Source of the DNA: Morganella morganii
GTDB lineage: Bacteria > Pseudomonadota > Gammaproteobacteria > Enterobacterales > Enterobacteriaceae
Reading direction: 5' to 3'
DNA length: 55,920 nt
NCBI RefSeq assembly: GCF_003996855.1
Contig: NZ_NRQY01000001.1
Coordinates: 1,872,616 to 1,928,535, forward strand
Of this stretch, positions 43,267 to 52,751 are shown in pieces. The position numbers and the translations under genes were made by a program. Position 1 is the first letter of the stretch, and each line of letters starts with the position of its first letter. Below the pieces are notes generated by a model. It searched no databases. It worked only from the letters and a program-made list of their open reading frames with translations, and was not told the origin of the DNA.

Positions 43267-45150
43267 ATGAAACAGGTACTAAAGGGCATCCCCTCGCACT
43301 ATACCCTTTTGGGTATCGGTGCGAGGCCGGCGAACCTGAGTCTGGCTTCCCTGCTGCATGACAAGCCAGAAGTCAGCAATGTATTCCTCGATCAAAAAGA
43401 CACGTTTTCCTGGCACGACGATCAAATGATCGACGGCGCCACGTTGCAGGTTTCACTGTTTAAGGATTTGAGCACACTGACCGACCCGACGAATAAGTTT
43501 ACCTTTATGTCCTATCTGCACGAGAAAGGCCGCATTTATCACTTTCTCAACGCCCAGTTCGATGAAATTCCGCGTCGCGAATTTCGCAATTACATGGCCT
43601 GGGCAGCGGAAAAAAACGAGAACGTCCAGTTTGGCGAGCGCGTGTTAAATATCGATTTCAATGGCGTGTTCTGCATTGAAACAGACAAACGTCAATTGAC
43701 CGCTGAAAATCTCGCGATCGGCGTCGGCACCCGGCCTTGGGTGCCGGATTTTGCCGCACCGTTGCTGGGTGATTCGCAATTCCATATCAGCCAATATATG
43801 AAAAAGAACCGCACCATGGCGGGTAAACATGTTGTGATTATCGGCGGCGGTCAGTCCGGTGCCGAGGCATTTCTCGATTTATCTTCGAAGCCGGAGAGCG
43901 AACGACCGAAGCATATTACCTGGCTCTCACGCCGACGTAACTTCTTCCCGATTGACGACTCGACCTTTACCAACGATTTTTACATGCCGTGCTACTCGGA
44001 TTATTTCAGTAAGTTGCCGTTACATTTGCGCCAAAAAACCAATAGAGAAAATGTCCTAACCTCCGACGGCATCTCGGAATCAACATTGCGGTCAATCTAT
44101 CAAAAGCTTTACTGTCTGAAATTCATTACACCGGGCGAACTGGATTTCGATTTAATGACCAGTCGTTCCGTTCATAAAATCAATCGTACACCGTTTGGCC
44201 AATGGCAAGTTGAATTCAAACATAATGACGCCGGGCATGTTGAACATCTCGAGGGGGACGTTATTATCTGGGCAACAGGCTATCGCCCGGCGGAAAAAAA
44301 CTTCCTGGCAGGTTTAGACGATAGAATAAATTACGAGAATGACGAGTTTGTGGTTGACGATGACTTCGCCATCGTTTGGGACGGCCCTAAGAACAACAAT
44401 ATATTTGTGCAAAACGCTGTACGTGGGCAAAGAGGTTTACCGGATGTCAACCTGAGCCTGAATGCCTGGCGAGTGGATTTGAACGGCAATCTGGATGATT
44501 TTATCCACGTCTTCTCCTGCCAGAGCACGCGCATTCCCTCATTAGTATTGAGCTTTGCAGGGCTGCTGGGGTATCTCGGGATCAATCAGGCCGGTTTATC
44601 TGTCGGGTTGAATATGGTGCTCGGGGGTGAATGGGGGCCAGGTATTCCCCCTTACCTGGCGATCCGCCATATATTGGATAACTGTGCCAGCGTAGAGCAC
44701 GCACTGGAAGCGCTGATGCGGCTGCCGCTCTCCAGATCTCGCTCCTTTACCCTTTGTGACCACCAACAGGTTATCTGCGTTGAGAGTATGAACAATCAGT
44801 GGCGTATCGTTTCGCGGGGCAACGCTCGGCAAGCTAATGGCACAACGATGCATACCAATCACTTTTTACATCAGGATTTTCAGACAGATGATGCGCTCAA
44901 CATTTTTGCGAGGAATTCGTCCGTGCAGCGCTTGAGCAAAGCCGAGGCCTTTTTGGCCTCTGGCCCACATGATGCCGAAGCCTGTTTTTCCCTATTCAGT
45001 GCAGCGCCCGTATGCGTGGCCGATAACGGCGACATTCGGCGCGAACGCACCGTAGCGGCGGCGATCATGTTGCCGAAACAGGGCCGATTATTACTACGCC
45101 CTGGCAACCCCGCCGTTAATGAGACACAAACTTTTTCATTATCTGATTAA
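43267..45150 (+). CDS. IucD/SidA-type amine N-hydroxylase fused to a partial C45 acyltransferase domain
   Basis: A 627-residue protein. Residues 1 to about 402 form a complete flavin N-monooxygenase: FAD loop LLGIGARPANLSLA, WHDDQMIDGATLQVS, NADPH loop VVIIGGGQSGAEAFLDL (near 190), FTNDFYMPCYSDYF and IIWATGYRP. Relatives hydroxylate the side-chain amine of lysine or ornithine. From about 410 the sequence turns into the C-terminal half of a C45/acyl-CoA:6-APA acyltransferase (LSFAGLLGYLGINQAG near 431, MHTNHFLHQDF near 526), without the N-terminal catalytic Cys section. Confidence 0.85.
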   Translation: MKQVLKGIPSHYTLLGIGARPANLSLASLLHDKPEVSNVFLDQKDTFSWHDDQMIDGATLQVSLFKDLSTLTDPTNKFTFMSYLHEKGRIYHFLNAQFDEIPRREFRNYMAWAAEKNENVQFGERVLNIDFNGVFCIETDKRQLTAENLAIGVGTRPWVPDFAAPLLGDSQFHISQYMKKNRTMAGKHVVIIGGGQSGAEAFLDLSSKPESERPKHITWLSRRRNFFPIDDSTFTNDFYMPCYSDYFSKLPLHLRQKTNRENVLTSDGISESTLRSIYQKLYCLKFITPGELDFDLMTSRSVHKINRTPFGQWQVEFKHNDAGHVEHLEGDVIIWATGYRPAEKNFLAGLDDRINYENDEFVVDDDFAIVWDGPKNNNIFVQNAVRGQRGLPDVNLSLNAWRVDLNGNLDDFIHVFSCQSTRIPSLVLSFAGLLGYLGINQAGLSVGLNMVLGGEWGPGIPPYLAIRHILDNCASVEHALEALMRLPLSRSRSFTLCDHQQVICVESMNNQWRIVSRGNARQANGTTMHTNHFLHQDFQTDDALNIFARNSSVQRLSKAEAFLASGPHDAEACFSLFSAAPVCVADNGDIRRERTVAAAIMLPKQGRLLLRPGNPAVNETQTFSLSD

Positions 45151-45172
45151 TCGACGCCATTAAGGACAACCC

Positions 45173-45646
45173 ATGTCAAAACATCTTCATCACTATCAGG
45201 TCGAGTTAGTGTGGACTGGCAACCGAGGTGCAGGAACATCAGGCTATAACGCCTATGGGCGCGAATACGATATCAAAGGCTCGGAGGGTAAGCTGTTGAA
45301 GGGCTCTGCAGATCCGCAATTTTTAGGCGACCCTGGGTGTTGGAACCCGGAAGAGATGCTGCTAGCTTCCTTAAGCGCTTGCCACCAACTGTGGTATTTA
45401 CACCTTTGTGCCGATGCCGGAGTGCGGGTGTTAACTTATGCGGACACACCTCGTGGGATCATGGACGGACTGAGCGGCAAATTCATCGAGGTGACGCTCG
45501 TGCCTAACGTTGTGATTTCTGCCGAATCAGATGTAGATCTGGCAGTGGAATTGCATCATTTAGCTCATGAAAAGTGCTATATCGCCAATTCGATGAATTT
45601 CCCAGTACTGTTGACGCTCAGTAACTCGGTAGTTAAAGCAGATTAG
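45173..45646 (+). CDS. OsmC-family protein
   Basis: A 157-residue protein with the two OsmC/Ohr peroxidatic cysteines in LLASLSACHQLWYLHL and HEKCYIANSMNFPV. The N-terminal strand region YQVELVWTGNRGAGTSGYNAY and the whole length fit the family. OsmC/Ohr proteins reduce organic hydroperoxides with thiol cofactors; here it may detoxify reactive by-products or protect a thiol intermediate. Last gene of the operon, converging on cfa with a four-base overlap. Confidence 0.85.
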   Translation: MSKHLHHYQVELVWTGNRGAGTSGYNAYGREYDIKGSEGKLLKGSADPQFLGDPGCWNPEEMLLASLSACHQLWYLHLCADAGVRVLTYADTPRGIMDGLSGKFIEVTLVPNVVISAESDVDLAVELHHLAHEKCYIANSMNFPVLLTLSNSVVKAD

Positions 45647-46844
45647 GTGTCAGTTTCCAGATAACAGACTGGCCGCTGTTCGGTGCCAGTTTTTACTGCG
45701 GGTAATACAGGGCAGGATTTTCGGGGCTTTGTTCCTAGATGTGCGTATTCCGGCGCAACGTGAAGGGCACAGGCGTTCAGGTAGTAGGTGAACATTCGTC
45801 CGAAACGTTCTGAATACCCCGGTGCAATATCCGGCCAGGCCGTACAGAAACGTTCGTACCAGGCCATCAGGGTTCTGTCATAGTCCGCCCCAAAATTGTG
45901 CCAGTCCTCCATCACAAAATGGCGCTCACTGGCCTTGGCTATATGTCTTACAGAGGGCAGGCAGCCGTTGGGAAAGATATACCGGTTTATCCAGGGATCA
46001 ACATTGTGGTCTGTTTTGTTGGAGCCAATGGTATGGAGCAGAAAAATGCCGTCAGGTCCGAGATTACGGGCAACCACCCCGAAGTAGGTGTCATAGTTTT
46101 TCGGACCAACATGTTCGAACATCCCGACAGATACGATACGATCATACTGATGATGTAGATCACGGTAGTCCTGCAATTGAATAGTCACATCAAGGCTCGC
46201 ACAGCGTGCCTGCGCCATTTTCTGCTGCTCTGCAGAAATGGTTACACCCTGGACAGTGACCCCATAATGACGTGCGGCATACTCCCCCGCCAATCCTCCC
46301 CAGCCGCAGCCAATGTCCAGCAAACGCATTCCGGGGACTAGTCGGAGTTTTTCGCAAATCATTCTCAGTTTTGCCTGCTGGGCATCCTCCAGATTGTTAG
46401 CGTCTTGCCAGTAAGCGCAGGAGTACTGCATATACGGATCGAGCATACGGCTGAATAAGTCATTACCAATATCATAATGCTCCTTGCCTACAATCCACGC
46501 ACGCTTGCGGGACTGGAGGTTAAACAGACGGGCGAAGAGAACACGGAGAGCATCTTTTCGCCTCCGGGGGACCTGGTCTTCCAGTCCAGCCAGCAAGAGC
46601 CGAGTGAAAAATTCATCAGTTTTTTCACACGTCCACCACCCGTCCACCACCCGTCCATATAGCTTTCCCCTAGGCCCAGTGACCCCTCCTGAAGAACTCG
46701 TTTATAAAAATCAGGATTTCTGACCTGAATATCGGAAGGCGCAGGCCCGTTGATTTCAATTCCTGCCAGATCAAACAGGTCGCGGGCAATCCGGTATTCG
46801 TCATTATTCCGTACGTCCGTTTCTTTGATGCACGATGAATTCAT
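45643..46844 (-). pseudogene. cfa: Cyclopropane-fatty-acyl-phospholipid synthase, frameshifted
   Basis: Highly similar to enterobacterial Cfa (NPDFYKRVLQEGSLGLGESY, SCAYWQDANNLEDAQQ, LDIGCGWGGLAGEYAA with SAM loop, FEHVGPKNYDTYFGVVARN, HNFGADYDRTLMAWYERF). An extra 11-bp repeat (46631-46652) after YMDGWW shifts the frame. Near NACA the C-terminus is also out of frame: LRRNTHI of the usual tail is readable only in another frame. The gene follows the AraC gene in the same operon (start 46844, TGATG). Confidence 0.85.
46631..46652. repeat. 11-bp tandem duplication inside cfa
   Basis: GTCCACCACCC occurs twice in a row, followed by GTCC. Removing one copy restores the Cfa frame (DGWWTCEKTDEFF). 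Confidence 0.8.
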
Positions 46845-46852
46845 GGCTTTCA

Positions 46853-47251
46853 TCACCTTAACTGTGAGCAGTAATTACAGTACCGGGTTTCTTTTGTTCC
46901 GGATCCGAGTGTCGCCTTCCCGATCATATAACGGTAGGCTGCCGGTGTGATATTAAAATACGCCTTAAAGCACTGCGTAAAATTTTGTTGTGATTTAAAC
47001 TGGTACTGCATGGCAATATGCAGAACAGGCCGTTTTGTCAGCCGTAATTCATCTGCAACCCGATATAAGCGACGGGAGCGAATGTAATAGCCCAGTGTTA
47101 TTCCGGTATGCATATGGAATATACGCAACAGGTATCCTTTGCTGTAGCCTGATTTTTTGGCCACATCTTTCAGCGACAAAGGTTGCTCCAAGTTATTTTC
47201 TATCCAGTGGATTAGGTCTTTGATTAAATAAATATTAAATGCTGACATTTC
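46853..47251 (-). CDS. AraC/XylS-family regulator (SoxS/MarA-like size)
   Basis: A 132-residue protein with just the two helix-turn-helix motifs: LSLKDVAKKSGYSKGYLLRIF and VLHIAMQYQFKSQQNFTQCF, then FNITPAAYRY. The length resembles MarA/SoxS/RamA regulators, which lack an effector domain. Start 47251 (MSAFNIYLIKDLIHW) has GGAG ten bases upstream; the longer frame adds no recognisable domain. It heads the operon with cfa. Possible control of envelope or drug-stress genes. Confidence 0.85.
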   Translation of the reverse strand, partial: EMSAFNIYLIKDLIHWIENNLEQPLSLKDVAKKSGYSKGYLLRIFHMHTGITLGYYIRSRRLYRVADELRLTKRPVLHIAMQYQFKSQQNFTQCFKAYFNITPAAYRYMIGKATLGSGTKETRYCNYCSQLR

Positions 47252-47485
47252 TGTATTTCTCCGGTAAATACCTATCCGTAATTGTTCACGGATAGAATGT
47301 AGTGTTTCCGGTACATCCGTATTTAAGCACGCTTTAAGATCCACGGAAAATAACACCACAACCTGCCTGTGACGCTAGCATAAATACGTCACAGGACAGG
47401 ACTGATACTATTCGTAGTATAGGGTTAAATTTTATTCCGGCGGCAGAACTGCCAGATTAATTGTCGTCAGATAGCCAGATGAGTT

Positions 47486-48097
47486 TTACTCGTCGCCTCT
47501 GTTTTCTGCCGCTCGCAGAGAACCCTCCAGTACCTGCAGAAAGGCCCGAAGACGTGAAGAAAAACGCCGTCCTTCCCCGTAGAGCAACTCCACATGCAGG
47601 CTATCTATGATGCCCAGAAAAACCTCACCGAATAACCTGGTATCCTCATCCGACAGCGGGCGACCTTCTTTCCGGGCAAGTAGTTGTCCGGTAAAATCGT
47701 TCTGCAACTGGTTCAGATATTCTTCATACCCGACCGATATCTGCGGATGCAGCGCCTGAGGTGGCAGATAGGCTGAACGCAACAGAAAACGCAGATGTAC
47801 GGATTTTCTGTAACGCTCAGCCATCCCGGTGCAGTAGAGTGAGCCCGGCAGGTCATTTTCTTCCTCTTCCTCCAATATAAAACACTGGTGTGCATAGTCC
47901 CGTTCCATGTTTAAGGCGTCAGAAAAAGCCTCCATATATAACGCATCCTTGTTCTCAAAGTGTGCATAGAGGGATGCTTTGCGTATCCCGGCAGCGGCGG
48001 CAATCTCATTGAGTGACGATGCATCGTAACCCCGTTGGGCAAAGTGGATGACCGCAACAGTACAAATTCTGTTAACGGAGGGGGTGCGTTTTTTCAT
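47486..48097 (-). CDS. TetR/AcrR-family repressor
   Basis: A 203-residue protein. The DNA-binding domain is VAVIHFAQRGYDASSLNEIAAAAGIRKASLYAHFENKDALY. The C-terminal ligand domain is typical in length. It lies 25 bases downstream of the Bcr/CflA pump gene on the same strand and probably represses that pump from the operator at 49398-49413. Confidence 0.9.
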   Translation of the reverse strand: MKKRTPSVNRICTVAVIHFAQRGYDASSLNEIAAAAGIRKASLYAHFENKDALYMEAFSDALNMERDYAHQCFILEEEEENDLPGSLYCTGMAERYRKSVHLRFLLRSAYLPPQALHPQISVGYEEYLNQLQNDFTGQLLARKEGRPLSDEDTRLFGEVFLGIIDSLHVELLYGEGRRFSSRLRAFLQVLEGSLRAAENRGDE

Positions 48098-48122
48098 ACA
48101 ATATTTTCCCGTTATTAGCCTG

Positions 48123-49331
48123 TTAAATCCTGTTCAGTGTCCCGTCATGCGGAACACGTCTGGCCCCGGTGATGGTCAACAGCAGCGCGCACAGACTGAT
48201 GATGACCAGAGTCATCAACCATTCCCGAGTCCCCTGTTCGGCAAATATCCCCGCCAGGGGGGTGGCTGCTGACGATATCACCATCTGAAAGCCGCCCAGC
48301 AGGGCCGCCACTGTTCCCAGAGAGCTGTTCTGAGATGACATGGCCATCGACATCAGGGTGGACTCAGCAATCCCCAGGCCGAACATGGCAATAAACATGC
48401 CTGCCACAACAGCAGGGAAACTGGTGTTGAACCAAGCCGCAACAAACGCAATGAACGCCCCGACGACCATCAGTAATACCCCCCGAACAGCCAGAGCGGG
48501 CACACCCAGGCAGGCCACCCAACGACTGGTGGCGAGTGCGCCCAGCAGAATGGCAACGCCGGTGCCGCCAAAAACCAGGCCGAAGGTGTCCGGCGCCAAA
48601 CCATAATATGACTGATAAATCAGTGCAGAACCGCCAACGTAGGCAAACAGAAAAAAGAAAGCAGAAGAGAGGGCCAGTGTCGCTAACAGAAACTGCCCAT
48701 TACCAGCGATATGTATATATGTGCGAATAATATCCGCCGGCCTGAGGGATGAACGTTTACTCAGTGGCAAAGTTTCCGGCAGATTGAAAAACGAGTTGAC
48801 CAGGGCCAGCACGCCCAAAGCAGCGAGCACTAGCATGACGGCACGCCATCCGGCAAGGGTATCGACATACCCGCCAATGGCAGGCGCCAGCACGGGCGCA
48901 AGCGCCTCTATCGTCATCAGCAGGGCAAACAACTGGGCGGCCCGTGTCCCGGCAGAAACGTCACGCACAGTACTGATTGCAACAACCAGCGTCAGGGAGG
49001 CCGCCAGCCCCTGGAAGAAACGGGCGTAAAGAAACATTCCGATGGAAGTCGTACTGCCCGCCCACCCGGAGGCTAGTATGAAAACCACAATCCCGGCGAG
49101 TAACGGACGACGACGGCCCAGCGCATCCGTGACCGGGCCAAAAAGCAACTGCCCGGCCCCCATTGCCAACAGGAAGACGGTCAGCGACAGTTGTACCCTA
49201 GCGTAGGAAGTATCCAGGTCTTCAGCCATATCCGGCAGCGACGGCAGATACATATCGATACCGGCAGGGCCGAGGACAGTGATAAGGGCCAGTGAAGCTG
49301 CGAGCTTCATGCCCAGAGTACTCTGACTCAT
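48123..49331 (-). CDS. Bcr/CflA-family drug exporter
   Basis: A 402-residue MFS protein with twelve predicted helices. GPAGIDMYLPSLPDMAEDL, GQLLFGPVTDALGRRRPLL (motif A) and the family segment RAAQLFALLMTIEALAPVLAPAIGGYV are diagnostic of Bcr/CflA. Relatives export bicyclomycin, florfenicol or sulfonamides. It is the first gene of the pump-repressor operon. Confidence 0.9.
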   Translation of the reverse strand: MSQSTLGMKLAASLALITVLGPAGIDMYLPSLPDMAEDLDTSYARVQLSLTVFLLAMGAGQLLFGPVTDALGRRRPLLAGIVVFILASGWAGSTTSIGMFLYARFFQGLAASLTLVVAISTVRDVSAGTRAAQLFALLMTIEALAPVLAPAIGGYVDTLAGWRAVMLVLAALGVLALVNSFFNLPETLPLSKRSSLRPADIIRTYIHIAGNGQFLLATLALSSAFFFLFAYVGGSALIYQSYYGLAPDTFGLVFGGTGVAILLGALATSRWVACLGVPALAVRGVLLMVVGAFIAFVAAWFNTSFPAVVAGMFIAMFGLGIAESTLMSMAMSSQNSSLGTVAALLGGFQMVISSAATPLAGIFAEQGTREWLMTLVIISLCALLLTITGARRVPHDGTLNRI

Positions 49332-49397
49332 AAAAACGCTCTCTGGTGATTATTGTTAACACAACAGTACCGTCATACGGTATGAGTCATCACCTTA

Positions 49398-49413
49398 CCT
49401 ACCTTCCGGTAGG
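49398..49413 (-). promoter_or_regulatory. Palindromic operator upstream of the pump gene
   Basis: CCTACC-TTCC-GGTAGG, a perfect 6-bp inverted repeat 67 bases before the pump start. A second pair, ACCG-TCATA-CGGT, lies closer to the gene at about 49369. Likely TetR-family binding site. Confidence 0.55.
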
Positions 49414-49529
49414 AAGTAAATAATAAATATCCTCCATCTCTTTCCTACGAGATTCACACATCTTTGTGTGAGCCTCCAGCCGTAAAGCATGGACTCAATG
49501 GATTATAAACCCCGCATCATTACAATGGA

Positions 49530-50181
49530 GGCTCTGTCGCCTTAAGCCGACATCGGGTAATATGCTACTTTTATTCATCATGGTCACGCCCCATGTCGCT
49601 TATCCGCGACGCCTTCAAACGTCTGTATTATCCGGTCGATATTATGGTTCAGTGCGTTCGCTGGTATCTCGCTTACGCCCTGAGTTTACGCAACCTCGAA
49701 GAGATGATGGCGGAACGCGGTATTGAGGTTGACCATGTGACGGTGCATCGCTGGGTCATCCGCCTGGTGTCCTTGCTGGAACGGCGCTTTCGTCGGCATC
49801 AGCGGCCCGTCGGGAAACGCTGGCGGGTTGTCACGATGGATAAAAGTGGTGCCAACATCAGCTGCGCTAACGGTATTGAATACGGGCAAGTCCGACGAGG
49901 ACGCGCTCAAGATCCGGCAGAGTAAGTACCTGAATAACCTGATAGAGCAGGATCATCGCAACATCAAACGGCGGATTAATCCGGTGTTAGATTTCAAATC
50001 CTTCCGTCGGGTCCAAACGCTATTGGCAGGAATTGAAGTGGTGCAAATATTACGCAAAGATCAATATCAACACCCCAACGGGGATAATCTGTCCCCGGCA
50101 GAACAGTTTTATCTGTTGGTGGCTTAAAAAGAGTCGCCTGGCTGATTTTTGGCTAACGTCATCACTTAATGTGACAGAGTC
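49530..50181 (+). mobile_element. IS6-family element with internal deletion
   Basis: Terminal repeats GGCTCTGTCGCCTTAAG and, inverted, CTTAATGTGACAGAGTC match at 14 of 17 bases. The transposase begins MSLIRDAFKRLYYPVDIMVQ, then RNLEEMMAERGIEVDHVTVH, but jumps from KRWRV to TMDKSGANIS, losing about 70 residues that include the first catalytic acids. A frameshift follows (KIRQSKYLNNLIEQDHRNIK is in the next frame). Inactive. Confidence 0.82.
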
Positions 50182-50463
50182 CTTTTTGTCTCATAGAGAG
50201 ACTGATTCGATGAGTTGATGACTTTTTGAATGGTGAGATGCTTTTATGCGACATAGTGAAAGTGTCATGAGTGCACCATCAACCGGTTACAGGACGTCCC
50301 GCACCATAGATTCAAATGACCCCACAATGGCAGCGCTGCTGGCGTAATGTCGCATTTTGACATTAAGAGCATTTTTTATCAGGAACACAGTGGTTATAGT
50401 TAACATGTTGACGTTGTTTTTAACATTTATTCACCAATGGCTGCCTGAAAGGAGGAGTTCATT
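50182..50463. promoter_or_regulatory. Upstream region of the DASS transporter gene
   Basis: A 282-base gap between the IS6 remnant and the transporter, ending in a good SD (AAGGAGGAG). Contains no gene; it should hold the transporter promoter, but no motif can be assigned. Confidence 0.35.
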
Positions 50464-51843
50464 ATGGATGCAACGCCATTAATGCCTGCAATATCTTCAC
50501 GCCCATCCCGACGTGGATTATTGATCCTGAGTATCGATATCGTATTGTTGATTGTGATGCTCAATACCCTGCCTTTCGACGCGAAAGCAAATCTTGGGCT
50601 CTCACTGATGGTGTTTGTTGGTGTGTTATGGCTGACAGAAGCAGTACACATTACCATCACTGCACTGATGATCCCGCTGCTGGCGGTAGGTTTTGGCTTG
50701 CTGGATGCCAGCAATGCGCTGAAGTCCTTTGCCGACCCAATCATTTTCCTGTTCTTTGGTGGTTTTGCTTTGGCGACTGCACTGCATATACAAGGGCTGG
50801 ATCGCCTGATTGCCAATCAAATATTACAGTTGGCAAAAGGGAGGATGGGCGTAGCGGTGATAATGCTATTTGGTGTAACGGCATTACTTTCGATGTGGAT
50901 CAGTAACACCGCAACGGCGGCGATGATGTTACCTCTGGCACTGGGTGTGCTGGCAAATCTTGACCCACATAAAGAGCATAAAACCTATGTTTTCCTGTTG
51001 TTAGGGATTGCTTATAGCGCCAGTATCGGTGGATTTGGCACACTGGTTGGCAGCCCGCCCAATGCGATAGCAGCGGCACAACTTGGTATCGATTTCTTCA
51101 CCTGGATGAAGTATGGCATCCCATTGATGATCGTCATGTTGCCGTTGATGGTAGGTTTGCTTTATTTGTTGCTGAAACCGAATCTCAACCATCATATTGA
51201 ATTAAAACTGGAAAAGATAGAGTGGACGCCATCGCGTATGCTGGCGATGGGGATCTTTGGCCTGACGGTAGTAGGCTGGATTTTCAGTACCTACATCAGT
51301 GAACTGCTGGGTAGCATCAAACAGCTTGATACGTTGATCGCCATTACTGCGGCGGTGCTGATTGGTGTCAGTGGTGTGGCCAGTTGGACGCAGATTCAGG
51401 AGAATACCGAGTGGGGTGTTCTGATCCTGTTCGGTGGCGGGTTGACGTTGAGCGCCATCCTGAAGGATTCAGGTGCCAGCAAGATTATGGCGCAGGGCAT
51501 GGCCGATGTCTTTGGTGCCAGTCACTGGTTTGTCATTATGCTGGCAGTGGCTACCTTCATCATCTTCCTGACGGAGTTTACCAGTAACACGGCTAGTGCG
51601 GCACTTCTGGTACCGGTGTTTGCCACGGTAGCTCAGGCCCTTGGTATGCCAGAAGCATTACTGACGCTGATCATCGGTTTCGGTGCTTCCTGTGCCTTTA
51701 TGCTACCGGTAGCAACCCCACCTAATGCGATCATATTTGGTTCCGGTTATATAAAACAGCGAGAGATGGTACGGGTTGGTGTCTGGCTGAACCTTCTCAG
51801 CGTGGTGATTATCACACTGTTTGCCTGGTTTTTCTGGAAATAA
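50464..51843 (+). CDS. DASS/SLC13-family sodium:dicarboxylate or anion symporter
   Basis: A 459-residue membrane protein. The two inverted-repeat SNT motifs of the VcINDY fold are visible: MWISNTATAAMMLPLALGVL and TEFTSNTASAALLVPV, the latter followed by MLPVATPPNAIIFGSGYI. Its relatives import succinate, malate, citrate or sulfate. SD GGAGGAG precedes the ATG and a terminator follows. A stand-alone unit. Confidence 0.9.
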   Translation: MDATPLMPAISSRPSRRGLLILSIDIVLLIVMLNTLPFDAKANLGLSLMVFVGVLWLTEAVHITITALMIPLLAVGFGLLDASNALKSFADPIIFLFFGGFALATALHIQGLDRLIANQILQLAKGRMGVAVIMLFGVTALLSMWISNTATAAMMLPLALGVLANLDPHKEHKTYVFLLLGIAYSASIGGFGTLVGSPPNAIAAAQLGIDFFTWMKYGIPLMIVMLPLMVGLLYLLLKPNLNHHIELKLEKIEWTPSRMLAMGIFGLTVVGWIFSTYISELLGSIKQLDTLIAITAAVLIGVSGVASWTQIQENTEWGVLILFGGGLTLSAILKDSGASKIMAQGMADVFGASHWFVIMLAVATFIIFLTEFTSNTASAALLVPVFATVAQALGMPEALLTLIIGFGASCAFMLPVATPPNAIIFGSGYIKQREMVRVGVWLNLLSVVIITLFAWFFWK

Positions 51844-51881
51844 TCTTCAGACCGCTTCACAAGATAGTTTCTGCTAAAATG

Positions 51882-51912
51882 AAAGCCCGCCCCTTGTTAA
51901 AAGCGGGCTTTT
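51882..51912 (+). terminator. Intrinsic terminator after the DASS gene
   Basis: AAGCCCGC (51883-51890) and GCGGGCTT (51903-51910) form a stem followed by TTTT. Confidence 0.8.
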
Positions 51913-52091
51913 GGCTTGGGGAGTAACGGAACCAGAAACGCCGTTAAGCAGTCATTTTAAATAGCCAAAAATTAACCAGCCAATTTACATCGCACATTGG
52001 GGTTATCGGGTCGCGCAAGGGAACTTCCCCCCTGCGCTCCCACGGAACCGGACGTGACAGTCTCCCGTCATCCGGCTCTTGTCGTTGACCG

Positions 52092-52253
52092 TTAGCATCG
52101 CGTACAAATAGCCCAGTGTGCAAACAGACTGGGCTTAACGCTCCGTATCCTGTCTAACCATTCATACGCCTGAGCCAAGCTACCGTGTACCCGTTTGTAT
52201 TTGCGGGCAACCCATTTAGCAAGGTGCAGATTGACATGTCTGGCTACACAATC
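52092..52253 (-). pseudogene. ltrA: Group II intron reverse transcriptase/maturase, C-terminal fragment
   Basis: Fifty-odd codons read YDCVARHVNLHLAKWVARKY, KRVHGSLAQAYEWLDRI and SLFAHWAICTRC, then TAA. This is the end of the maturase (domain X/C-terminal) and continues the frame broken at 54788 by IS66. Confidence 0.85.
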
Positions 52254-52340
52254 GTAAGCGCCCCACGAGGGACGTCTGTCAGATCACTTTCAATCCGGCG
52301 ATGATAGTGTCCACTTAAATTTAGATGGACACTATCACAG

Positions 52341-52751
52341 GTGACAGATCACACTGCCCGGCGCAAACGCGCCACCTATCCCATGTCGTTCAAACTCGAC
52401 CTGGTACAACAGTCGCTGCAACCCGGTGCCAGCGTCGCACGGCTCGCTCGTGAACACGGCATTAATGACAACCTGCTGTTTACCTGGCGCCAGCGTTATC
52501 GCCACCTGATCGACACCCCTGCAGATGACGGGGTCGGCGAGTCCATCGCCATCGATGACACCCTCGTTCCCGTGGTGCTCGAACGCCAACTACCCTTGTT
52601 GCCGGCCGCTGCTCCCGCTACGGCGACGCCGCCAAAACCTGACCAGGTCTGTGAGATAATTATCGGCCGTGCGCGCCTGAAGCTGTCCGGCAACCTCACG
52701 CCGGCCATGCTGGCGACGCTGGTTCGTGAACTGAAGAAGGGGCGACGGTGA
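52341..52751 (+). CDS. tnpA: IS66 accessory protein TnpA
   Basis: A 136-residue protein with a helix-turn-helix (KLDLVQQSLQPGASVARLAREHGINDNLLFTWRQRY). GTG start after GACACTATCACAG. It overlaps tnpB by four bases, as usual in IS66. Confidence 0.9.
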   Translation: MTDHTARRKRATYPMSFKLDLVQQSLQPGASVARLAREHGINDNLLFTWRQRYRHLIDTPADDGVGESIAIDDTLVPVVLERQLPLLPAAAPATATPPKPDQVCEIIIGRARLKLSGNLTPAMLATLVRELKKGRR

